Part shown: one piece after another, positions 25,354-32,901 of the stretch
Layout of the letters: the number at the start of each line of letters is the position of its first letter
Numbering within the stretch: the first letter of the stretch is position 1
DNA from: Pseudomonas sp. C2B4
GTDB lineage: Bacteria > Pseudomonadota > Gammaproteobacteria > Pseudomonadales > Pseudomonadaceae
Direction of reading: 5' to 3'
Assembly: GCF_013359695.1 (NCBI RefSeq)
Contig: NZ_JABFMU010000061.1
Coordinates: forward strand, 1-36,672
DNA length: 36,672 nucleotides
The notes under the pieces: model-generated
The model's database searches: none
What the model was told of the DNA's origin: nothing
The model's input: only the letters and a program-made list of their open reading frames with translations
Made by a program: the position numbers and the translations under genes

Positions 25354-26928
25354 ATGACTGGCATACGCAAGTGGATACCGAGGGCGGCTTTGCTGGCGGC
25401 TTCGGTCATGGCGTTCTCGGCGACAGCCGGGGCCGCCGATAAGCCCAATATCCTTGTCATTTTCGGCGATGACATCGGCCAGACCAACATCAGTGCCTAC
25501 TCTTTCGGCGTGGTCGGCTACAAGACCCCCAACATCGACCGGATTGCCAAAGAAGGCATGATGTTCACCGACTACTACGCGGAGAACAGCTGCACGGCGG
25601 GACGTTCGACTTTCATTACCGGCCAGTCTGCATTGCGCACCGGCCTTTCGAAGGTGGGCATGCCGGGCGTGCCGGTAGGTTTGCAGGCCAGGGACGTGAC
25701 CATTGCCCAGGCGCTCAAGGCCAAGGGTTACGCAACGGGTCAGTTCGGCAAAAACCATTTGGGGGACAAGGACGAGTACCTGCCCACCAACCATGGCTTT
25801 GACGAGTTCTTCGGCAACCTCTACCACCTCAATGCCGAGGAAGAGCCAGAGCGTCCGTATTGGCCCAAAGATGACCCCGCATTTCTCAAGGCGGCCACTC
25901 CCCGTGGCGTGATCCACAGTTTTGCCGACGGCAAGATCGAAGATACCGGTGCGTTGACCAAAAAACGCATGGAAACCATCGACGACGAAACCACTGCCGC
26001 TGCCCAGGCGTTCATCGAGAAACAGGCCAAGGCGGACAAACCGTTCTTCGTCTGGATGAACACCACCCGCATGCACGCCTTCACTCACATACGTGAGTCC
26101 ATGCAAGGCCAAAGCGGCATGCCTGGCAACGACTATGCCGATGGCATGCTCGAGCATGACGGCGACGTGGGCAAGCTGCTCAAGACACTGGATGACCTGA
26201 AGATCACCGACAACACCATCGTGGTCTACACCACCGACAACGGTCCGAACCAATGGTCCTGGCCGGACGCAGCGACCACGCCATTCCGCAACGAGAAGAA
26301 CTCGAACTGGGAAGGCGCCTTCCGGGTACCGGCGATGATCCGCTGGCCTGGACATGTCAAACCTGGCGAAGTGTCGACCCAGATGTTTTCCGGGCTGGAC
26401 TGGTTCCCGACCTTGCTGGCCGCTGTCGGCGATACCGATATCAAGGATCGCCTGCTCAAAGGGGCTGACGTCGGTGGGAAAAACTTCAAGGTGCATCTGG
26501 ACGGGTACAACCAGCTGGATTACCTGACTGGCAAGACCGACAAGAGTGCGCGTAACGAGTTCTTCTATTTCAGCGATGATGGTCAGCTGGTAAACATGCG
26601 GATGGGCGATTGGAAGATCGTTTATTGCGAGCAGCGCGCACCCGGCGGTCTGAAGGTGTGGAGCGAACCCTTTACCTGTCTGCGTGTACCCAAGCTCTTC
26701 AACCTGAGAATGGACCCGTATGAGCGTGCCGACGTCGTGTCTGACCAATACTATGATTGGCTGACCAAGAACGACTACTTGCTGATGCAGGCCACCCAAA
26801 AGGCCGCAGGGTTCCTGCAAACCTTCGTTGATTACCCGCCTAGCCAGCGCCCGGCGAGCTTCAGCATCGACCAGATACAAAGTGAAGTTGACAAGAAAAT
26901 CGAAGAAAAAATGAAAAACGCCAAGTAA
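25354..26928 (+). CDS. Exported type I sulfatase (arylsulfatase-like)
   Basis: This 524-residue protein has a signal peptide (about 1-27, ending ATAGA) and an alkaline phosphatase-superfamily sulfatase fold. The metal site begins at FGDDIGQTN (Asp39, Asp40). The nucleophile motif is Cys80-Thr-Ala-Gly-Arg84, matching the C-x-[P/A]-x-R rule for conversion of Cys to formylglycine. GQFGKNHLGD and YTTDNGPN supply further metal and substrate residues. It should cleave sulfate esters in the periplasm or outside the cell; the substrate is unknown. An excellent AAAGGAG precedes the ATG and a terminator follows, making it the last gene of the block. No formylglycine-generating enzyme or radical-SAM maturase is in the window. 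Ala replaces the commoner Pro in the motif. Confidence 0.92.
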   Translation: MTGIRKWIPRAALLAASVMAFSATAGAADKPNILVIFGDDIGQTNISAYSFGVVGYKTPNIDRIAKEGMMFTDYYAENSCTAGRSTFITGQSALRTGLSKVGMPGVPVGLQARDVTIAQALKAKGYATGQFGKNHLGDKDEYLPTNHGFDEFFGNLYHLNAEEEPERPYWPKDDPAFLKAATPRGVIHSFADGKIEDTGALTKKRMETIDDETTAAAQAFIEKQAKADKPFFVWMNTTRMHAFTHIRESMQGQSGMPGNDYADGMLEHDGDVGKLLKTLDDLKITDNTIVVYTTDNGPNQWSWPDAATTPFRNEKNSNWEGAFRVPAMIRWPGHVKPGEVSTQMFSGLDWFPTLLAAVGDTDIKDRLLKGADVGGKNFKVHLDGYNQLDYLTGKTDKSARNEFFYFSDDGQLVNMRMGDWKIVYCEQRAPGGLKVWSEPFTCLRVPKLFNLRMDPYERADVVSDQYYDWLTKNDYLLMQATQKAAGFLQTFVDYPPSQRPASFSIDQIQSEVDKKIEEKMKNAK

Positions 26929-26940
26929 CACCGCGTGACC

Positions 26941-26966
26941 GCCGCTCGCCTTCATTGGCGAGCGGC
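26941..26966 (+). terminator. Rho-independent terminator after the sulfatase gene
   Basis: A perfect 10-bp stem GCCGCTCGCC / GGCGAGCGGC with a 6-base loop is followed by CTAATTTTCC. It lies 12 bases beyond the sulfatase stop and closes the plus-strand block. It separates this block from the fused spermidine-synthase-like gene. Confidence 0.9.
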
Positions 26967-26998
26967 CTAATTTTCCATTGGAGACCGCGTTAACTTCA

Positions 26999-27073
26999 TT
27001 CGCGAGCAGGCTCGCTCCCACAGGGATTTTCCGCTCACCAAAGATCTACTGTGGGAGCGAGCCTGCTCGCGAA
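26999..27073. repeat. Outward REP pair
   Basis: Reverse REP at 26999-27023 and forward REP at 27049-27073, with a 25-base spacer. The element sits between the sulfatase terminator and the next gene, about 50 bases upstream of its start codon. The spacer, reverse-complemented, begins TAGATCT like that of the pair at 29659, so the two are related copies in opposite orientation. Confidence 0.94.
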
Positions 27074-27123
27074 GGGGCCGGTGCAGTCACTGATGTATTT
27101 GAACCGGAACAAGGCAATCGGCA

Positions 27124-29637
27124 ATGTCCTCACGTGTCGCCAGCAAGTCGTCGGCCATACCCGCTCCCCGCATCGCCTCCCCGGCGCTGATGATCCCCGC
27201 CCTGCTGCTGTTCGTCTCCGGTGCCGCGGCGCTGGTGTACCAGGTGCTGTGGATCAAGCAGCTGTCATTGGTGGTGGGCGTCGAGGTGTACGCCATTACC
27301 ACCGGGATCAGCGCGTTCTTTGCGGGCCTGGCCCTGGGTGGACTGTGGTTCGGCCGCTGGGCCGACCGCTTGCAGCAACCGGTCCTGCTGTATGCCGGGC
27401 TGGAAGTGCTGGTGGCGGTGCTTGGTGTCGGCGCGACCTTCGCCATGAGCCTGGCGGCACAGCCATTTGCCTGGCTGGAACAACAGATCGGCCTGCTGGC
27501 CTGGGTGTTGCCGTTTGCCCTGGTCGGCCTTCCGGCACTGCTGATGGGCGGCACCCTGCCGGTGTTGGTGCGCTCGCTGGCGGCTGACCCGCAACAACTG
27601 GGCAAGGCTGGTGGCCACCTGTATGCGGCCAACACCGCCGGCGCCATCGCTGGCACCCTGCTTGCCGCGTTCGTGCTGATTGCCGCCCTGGGCGTACGCG
27701 GCAGTGCCCTGGCCGCCGCCATGTTCAACCTGCTGGCCGCCGCCGGTGCCCTGTGGTTCCAGCGCCAGCGTCCGCTATCGATTGACGCGCCGAGCAGACC
27801 CCACGCCGACAAGGCGCCGGATCGCCTGGCCTTGTGGCTGTACTCGATTGCCGGTGGCGTGGCCCTCGGTTACGAAGTGGTCTGGTCGCAATCGATCGTG
27901 CAGTTCATGAGCACCCGCACCTATGCATTCGCCGTGGTGCTGGCGACCTACCTCACCGGCCTGTTTCTCGGCAGCGCCCTGCTCTCCCGTCGCGTCGATC
28001 GCCTGCGCGATCCCTGGGGCGTGTTCGGATTGCTGATTGCCGGTGCCGGACTGGTTGCCCTGCTGGAAATCGCCCTGCTCGGCCGTTGGCTGGTGCTCGC
28101 CCAAAGCGTGGTCGAAGCCTGGGTGCTGTCGCTGGGGGCCAGTGAGTTGGCGGGCATGAGCGCACGCTTTGCCGTGGCGGCCTTGAGCATCGTGTTCGTG
28201 CCGACGGTGCTGCTCGGCGCGGCGTTTCCCGTGGCCCTGCGCTTGAGCGTCGGTCGCGAGCACGTCGGGCGCCATGTCGGGGAAGTGGTGGCCTTCAACA
28301 CCCTGGGCGGGATCATCGGCGTGATGCTCTGCGGGTTTGTGCTGATCCCGCTGCTGGGGCTGGTGCGTACCCTTGGCTTGCTGGCGATCATCGCCGCCGG
28401 GATTGGCTACTTCGCGGTGCGCAAGGGACATGGCGTCAAGAAAGGCCGGCGTCAGGGCGTGGTGGCGGTCGGTTTACTTTCAGTGGCCGTGGCGCTGCTG
28501 CCCCCCGTGGACAAACTGGCCAGCCTGCTGCCCGGCGCGCGTAACGCAACACTGGCCTTCTACGAGGAAGGACGTGGGGGTACCGTCGCCGTGGTCACCC
28601 AGGGCAAGGGACAGAAGGCGTTCCAGCGTTTGTACATTCAGGGCGTCTCGAACACCGGCGACGCCATGCCATCCCTGCGCTACATGCGCATCCAGGCGCT
28701 GTTGCCCCTGCTGATCCACAACGCCGAGCCGCGTTCGGCACTGGTGATCGGCTTCGGCACCGGCATCACTGCCGGCGCCCTGACCCGTTATCCGGGGCTG
28801 GAGCATCGGGTCGTTGCTGAATTGCTGCCATCGGTGGTCAAGGCCGCACCGTTGTTCAAGGGTAATTTCAATGCTGCTGCCGACCCGAGCGTCGACGTGC
28901 GTCTGCGTGATGGTCGTCAGGAACTGCTGCGCAATCCGCAGCGCTATGACCTGATCACCCTCGAGCCGCCACCGCCCTCCGCGGCCGGCGTGGTCAATCT
29001 GTACTCCCGTGACTTCTATCAGTTGGCCGCCAGTCGCTTGCAGAAACAGGGTCTGGTCGCCCAATGGCTGCCGCTGCCGACGCAGAATATCGACGACTCG
29101 CGCTCACTGGTGCGCAGCTTCCTCGATGTCTTCCCCTATGCCACGTTGTGGACCAGTGAATTCCACGAAATGCTGCTGGTGGGCTCGCTGGAGCCGATCG
29201 AACTGGATGCCGGGAAAATCAGCCAACGCTTCCAGCAGGACAGCGTTCGCGGCACCTTGCAGGATGTGGGCATCGGTTCGGCTGCCGCGTTGCTCGCGAC
29301 CTGGGTGACCGATCGCGCCGGACTGGAACGCTTCGCCGCCGACGCGCCAGCGGTGACCGATGATCAACCTCGCATCGAATACGCCCCCTGGGTTCGGGCC
29401 AAGGAAATCACCCGGGTGCTCCCGACTCTCCTGGACCTGCACACAGCGCCGCCGCTGGTGAATGCCGACGCAGGGTTCAATGAGCGCATGAATGCGCACC
29501 GCCAACGCCTGATGCAATTCTATCGGGCGAGCCTGCATGCCTACGACGGAGATCGTGATGCCTGGGGGCGGGACATTCGCGAGGTGATGGCTGGGGATGG
29601 CGGGAATCCGTATTACCGGTGGTTTGTCGGGGAGTGA
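27124..29637 (+). CDS. Fused polytopic membrane / spermidine synthase-like protein
   Basis: The protein has 837 residues. Residues ~20-455 are highly hydrophobic with at least ten helices and resemble the membrane part annotated as fused MFS/spermidine synthase. The C-terminal ~350 residues have a spermidine-synthase/methyltransferase-like Rossmann fold, with the nucleotide-binding loop LVIGFGTGITAG at ~540-551. At the place where aminopropyltransferases carry the catalytic Asp (usually in a D-[SP]-SDP context), this protein reads TLEPPPPSAAG, with Glu614. It may therefore not make polyamines, and its true reaction is unknown. The ribosome-binding site is weak. The gene is preceded by a terminator and a REP pair, so it starts a new unit. 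The next gene, 288 bases on, encodes an octaheme cytochrome. Confidence 0.85.
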   Translation: MSSRVASKSSAIPAPRIASPALMIPALLLFVSGAAALVYQVLWIKQLSLVVGVEVYAITTGISAFFAGLALGGLWFGRWADRLQQPVLLYAGLEVLVAVLGVGATFAMSLAAQPFAWLEQQIGLLAWVLPFALVGLPALLMGGTLPVLVRSLAADPQQLGKAGGHLYAANTAGAIAGTLLAAFVLIAALGVRGSALAAAMFNLLAAAGALWFQRQRPLSIDAPSRPHADKAPDRLALWLYSIAGGVALGYEVVWSQSIVQFMSTRTYAFAVVLATYLTGLFLGSALLSRRVDRLRDPWGVFGLLIAGAGLVALLEIALLGRWLVLAQSVVEAWVLSLGASELAGMSARFAVAALSIVFVPTVLLGAAFPVALRLSVGREHVGRHVGEVVAFNTLGGIIGVMLCGFVLIPLLGLVRTLGLLAIIAAGIGYFAVRKGHGVKKGRRQGVVAVGLLSVAVALLPPVDKLASLLPGARNATLAFYEEGRGGTVAVVTQGKGQKAFQRLYIQGVSNTGDAMPSLRYMRIQALLPLLIHNAEPRSALVIGFGTGITAGALTRYPGLEHRVVAELLPSVVKAAPLFKGNFNAAADPSVDVRLRDGRQELLRNPQRYDLITLEPPPPSAAGVVNLYSRDFYQLAASRLQKQGLVAQWLPLPTQNIDDSRSLVRSFLDVFPYATLWTSEFHEMLLVGSLEPIELDAGKISQRFQQDSVRGTLQDVGIGSAAALLATWVTDRAGLERFAADAPAVTDDQPRIEYAPWVRAKEITRVLPTLLDLHTAPPLVNADAGFNERMNAHRQRLMQFYRASLHAYDGDRDAWGRDIREVMAGDGGNPYYRWFVGE

Positions 29638-29658
29638 TGTAGCGCCCTCCAGGCCGCC

Positions 29659-29733
29659 TTCGCGAGCAGGCTCGCTCCCACAGTAGATCTGCGGAACAAA
29701 CAGATTCCTTGTGGGAGCGAGCCTGCTCGCGAA
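29659..29733. repeat. Outward REP pair
   Basis: Reverse REP at 29659-29683 and forward REP at 29709-29733 around a 25-base spacer, 75 bases in total. It lies 22 bases beyond the stop of the spermidine-synthase-like gene. The rest of the gap to 29925 shows only a GGAAG ribosome-binding site for the cytochrome gene and no obvious terminator. Confidence 0.94.
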
Positions 29734-29925
29734 GAGGTCATCAGCCTCGCCGCACAAGAAGATGAACAGCCAAAAAGCGCCCGGCGCTCGCAAAATTCGC
29801 CATTTTCATCCAAAGCTGCACAACCGATCACAACCGTCATTTGACAGACGCCGGCCATCCGGCAAAGCTGCATCGAGCATGAACGCGCGCCTGACGGCAA
29901 ACGCACCTGGACTACGGAAGTCGCA

Positions 29926-32298
29926 ATGCCGAAAGATAAAAATAAAGCGGTAACCCCAAACCCTGATTCGCAACCGACCCTGATCAACCGTTACCTGTTT
30001 CCCGTCACCATCGGCGCCCTGCTCCTGGCTGTCGCGGGTATCGGCTGGTTCCTGTTCAGCAGCCAACCGGTTCCGACGACTTACGCGCCCGCCAGCCCAC
30101 CTGCCGCTCAACCGGTCAAGCCGCCACCGGTGGCCGTCGCCGCGCCAACCGCACCGGCGAAAATGGTCGACGAGCAACAATGCCAAGGCTGTCACAGCGC
30201 CCAGGTCAAGGACTGGCAAGGCTCCCATCACCAATTGGCGATGCAGGAAGCCAACGCCGAAACCCTGCTCGGCGACTTCAACAACGTCACCTTCAAGGCG
30301 GAAGGCGAAACCACCCGTTTCTCGCGCAAGGACGGTGGATTCTGGGTCAACACCCCCGGCATCGACGGCAAGAACGCCGATTTCAAGGTCGCCTACACCT
30401 TTGGCATCGCGCCGTTGCAGCAGTATCTCATCGAGGTCGGCGACGGGCGCTTGCAGGCCCTGGGCGTGGCCTGGGATACCGAGAAACATCGCTGGTTTCA
30501 TCTGTATCCGGGCCAGGGCGTCACCTTCAAGGACCCGCTGCACTGGAGCAAACCGAGCCAGAACGCCAATTTCATGTGCGTCGAGTGCCACACCACCGGT
30601 TACAAGCGCAATTTCGATGCGGCAAAAAACACCTTCGACAGCCAGTGGAACAGCCTCGGTGTCGGTTGCCAGGCCTGCCACGGCCCGGCCTCCAATCATC
30701 TGGAATGGACGGCGAAAAAAACCGACCTGATCCACTCAGGATTTGCCGTCGACCTCAAGGACAAGAACGCCACCGTCGAAATCGAAACCTGCGCCCGCTG
30801 CCACGCCCGCCGCGCACCGTTGGGCGATGGTTACACCGTCGGCAAGCGCCTGATGGATGACTACCTGCCGAGCACCCTGACCCGTGAGTTGTATGCCCTC
30901 GATGGCAAGATCAAGGATGAGGTGTTCGAACACGGTTCCTTTGCCCAAAGCAAAATGTTCGACAAAGGCGTGCGTTGCAGCAATTGCCACAACCCCCACA
31001 GCACCCAGCTAAAGGCCGAAGGCAACGGCGTCTGCCTGCAATGCCACAACACCGCGGCCAAGACCTCGGTCGAAGGCGTCGATGGCAAGGGGCTGCAAGC
31101 GAAAAACTACGATTCCATTGAACACACCCGCCACACCATGGGCCAACCGGGATCGCAGTGCGTGGATTGCCACATGCCCGGCAAGTTCTACATGGGCAAC
31201 GACTTCCGCCATGACCACAGCTTCAGCATCCCCAACCCCGAGCGTGCACAAAAACTCGGCACGCCGGACGCCTGCCTGACCTGCCACCAGGGCAAGGCCG
31301 GGGACAAGGTCACTGAGCAGTTCAAATTGTGGAACACCGCCAACGCCGGCACCGCTCAAGCGCCACGCTACGATGAAAGCCTGTGGCTGATTCGCACTGG
31401 TCAACCGGGTGCGGCGCAAGCCTTGTACGAGCAGTTGCAACGCAGCAACCTGCCGGCGATTCAACGGGCGACCCTGCTCACCGAACTGCCGTCGTACCCC
31501 AGCGAGCAGGCGCTGAAACTGGCCACCAAAGACCTGGGGAACCCTGCCCCGCAAGTGCGTGAAAGCGCCGTGCACGCGGTGAGCGCCTTCTTGCCCCCGC
31601 CGGAGCGTGCACCGCTGTTGACGCCGTTACTGAGCGACCCGGTAAAAGCGGTGCGCATCGCCGCAGCGCGGGACTTGCTCGGCGTGGCGCGCAACGGTTT
31701 TGGCACGGCACAAGACCGCTGGAACAGTGCCATCGCCGAATACGAGGCCGTGCAACGCAGCCTGGCCGAGCGCGCCGAAGCCAATCTCAACCTGGCCATG
31801 CTGTATCAGGCCAGCGGTCGCAATGGCGAGGTCGAGGCGCTGCTGCGGACTTCGCTGCAGCGTGATCCGGATTTCTACCCGGCCCTGGTGACGCTGGTGC
31901 AATGGCTGGAAGCCAATGGCCGCAGCCAGGAAGCCCGGGCGCTGCTTGCGCAAAGCCTGAAGGAACATCCCGACGCCGCCCTGCTGCAACACACCCAGGG
32001 CTTGTCACTGGTGCGCGCCGGTCAATCCGCGCAGGCCATGCCATTCCTGCGCAAAGCCGCGCAACTGGAACCGCAGACCGCGCAGTACGGTTACGTGTTG
32101 GCGGTGGCACTGCATGACAGCGGCAAGGTGGACGAGGCGTGCGAGGAGTTGGAGAAGTTGCTGAAAGTGCAACCCACCAACCGCAATGCTCGCCTGGCGC
32201 TGATCCAGTACTACCTGAACAACGGGCAGGAACCCAAGGCACAGGTGCTGCTGCAGGGCTGGAAGAAAATGAACATGGGCGATCCGGCGTTGAAATGA
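29926..32298 (+). CDS. Membrane-anchored octaheme c-type cytochrome with TPR tail
   Basis: This 790-residue protein has an N-terminal anchor helix (LFPVTIGALLLAVAGIGWFL, ~24-43) and a Pro/Ala-rich linker. Eight CxxCH heme-attachment motifs follow, with first Cys at residues 86, 218, 248, 289, 351, 370, 412 and 450. After ~540 comes a HEAT-like stretch (AVRIAAARDLLGV) and then TPRs to the C-terminus (ANLNLAMLYQASGRNGEVEALLRT; VLAVALHDSGKVDEACEELEKLL). Multiheme layout resembles cytochrome c554/doubled-CXXCH proteins. It should sit in the periplasm, tethered to the inner membrane, and pass electrons to a partner bound by the TPRs. No catalytic-type CxxCK motif is present. The partner and pathway are unknown; the preceding spermidine-synthase-like gene is a natural candidate for shared function. 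Confidence 0.92.
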   Translation: MPKDKNKAVTPNPDSQPTLINRYLFPVTIGALLLAVAGIGWFLFSSQPVPTTYAPASPPAAQPVKPPPVAVAAPTAPAKMVDEQQCQGCHSAQVKDWQGSHHQLAMQEANAETLLGDFNNVTFKAEGETTRFSRKDGGFWVNTPGIDGKNADFKVAYTFGIAPLQQYLIEVGDGRLQALGVAWDTEKHRWFHLYPGQGVTFKDPLHWSKPSQNANFMCVECHTTGYKRNFDAAKNTFDSQWNSLGVGCQACHGPASNHLEWTAKKTDLIHSGFAVDLKDKNATVEIETCARCHARRAPLGDGYTVGKRLMDDYLPSTLTRELYALDGKIKDEVFEHGSFAQSKMFDKGVRCSNCHNPHSTQLKAEGNGVCLQCHNTAAKTSVEGVDGKGLQAKNYDSIEHTRHTMGQPGSQCVDCHMPGKFYMGNDFRHDHSFSIPNPERAQKLGTPDACLTCHQGKAGDKVTEQFKLWNTANAGTAQAPRYDESLWLIRTGQPGAAQALYEQLQRSNLPAIQRATLLTELPSYPSEQALKLATKDLGNPAPQVRESAVHAVSAFLPPPERAPLLTPLLSDPVKAVRIAAARDLLGVARNGFGTAQDRWNSAIAEYEAVQRSLAERAEANLNLAMLYQASGRNGEVEALLRTSLQRDPDFYPALVTLVQWLEANGRSQEARALLAQSLKEHPDAALLQHTQGLSLVRAGQSAQAMPFLRKAAQLEPQTAQYGYVLAVALHDSGKVDEACEELEKLLKVQPTNRNARLALIQYYLNNGQEPKAQVLLQGWKKMNMGDPALK

Positions 32299-32314
32299 TC
32301 GGGGGTTAGATCCT

Positions 32315-32405
32315 TTGTGGGAGCGAGCCTGCTCGCGAAAGCGGTGTGTCAGTCACATCAATGTTGAATGTGCTGTCGCCTTCGCGAGCAGGCTCGCTCC
32401 CACAG
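32315..32405. repeat. Inward REP pair between convergent genes
   Basis: Forward REP at 32315-32339 and reverse REP at 32381-32405 around a 41-base spacer, one base shorter than in the other inward pairs. It fills the space between the convergent ends of the cytochrome gene and the DUF934 gene, where it may serve as a two-way transcript end. Its spacer is the reverse complement of the type seen at 19973. Confidence 0.93.
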
Positions 32406-32421
32406 GTCAGGTGGGGGAATG

Positions 32422-32901
32422 TCACCGCCGCCGAAACAACGGTCGCGGCTCAATCACCGACCGCCCGTACAACACACTCATCCCCGCCAGCCCTTTCAAC
32501 GCATCCTCGGCGGATTTGTCCTCGCGCACCGCGAAGCTGTCGAAACCGCACTGGCGCATGTGGCTGAGCTGATCGCGCAGCACATCACCGATGGCGCGCA
32601 GCTCGCCGGTCCAGCCCAAACGGGTGCGCAGCAAATACGCCTGGCTGTAGGCGCGTCCATCGCGAAAGCTCGGGAAATCCAGGGCGATCAATGGCAGTTG
32701 GGCCAACCATGGCTTGAGGCTTTCCACTTCGTCGTCCGGTCCCAGCCAGACGCCCTGTGGCTGCGGGCTCTCCAGCCAGCGGGTCAGCGGCAAAATCAGT
32801 TGACCGGCTGGCAACCCGGCCTCGAGATCCCTGATCAATACCCAGGGATCATCAGCGACAATCCGCGCCACACCCTCCTCCAGTCGCAACAGATTGTTCA
32901 T
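32422..32901 (-). CDS. DUF934 protein associated with sulfite/nitrite reductase
   Basis: This 159-residue cytosolic protein of the DUF934 family is almost always encoded next to ferredoxin- or NADPH-type sulfite/nitrite reductases and presumed to assist them. Typical segments are PLTRWLESPQPQGVWLGPDDEV, LPLIALDFPSFRDGRAYSQAYLLRTR and GELRAIGDVLRDQLSHMRQCGFDSF. Its ATG overlaps the stop of the reductase gene by 4 bases, so the two are coupled. No catalytic motif or cofactor site is evident. Confidence 0.9.
   Translation of the reverse strand: MNNLLRLEEGVARIVADDPWVLIRDLEAGLPAGQLILPLTRWLESPQPQGVWLGPDDEVESLKPWLAQLPLIALDFPSFRDGRAYSQAYLLRTRLGWTGELRAIGDVLRDQLSHMRQCGFDSFAVREDKSAEDALKGLAGMSVLYGRSVIEPRPLFRRR

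Noticed and set aside
24346..27021. Very long minus-strand open frame opposite the HAD and sulfatase genes
   Set aside because: It mirrors codon bias of two convincing plus-strand genes, spans their junction and the terminator, and shows no family motif.
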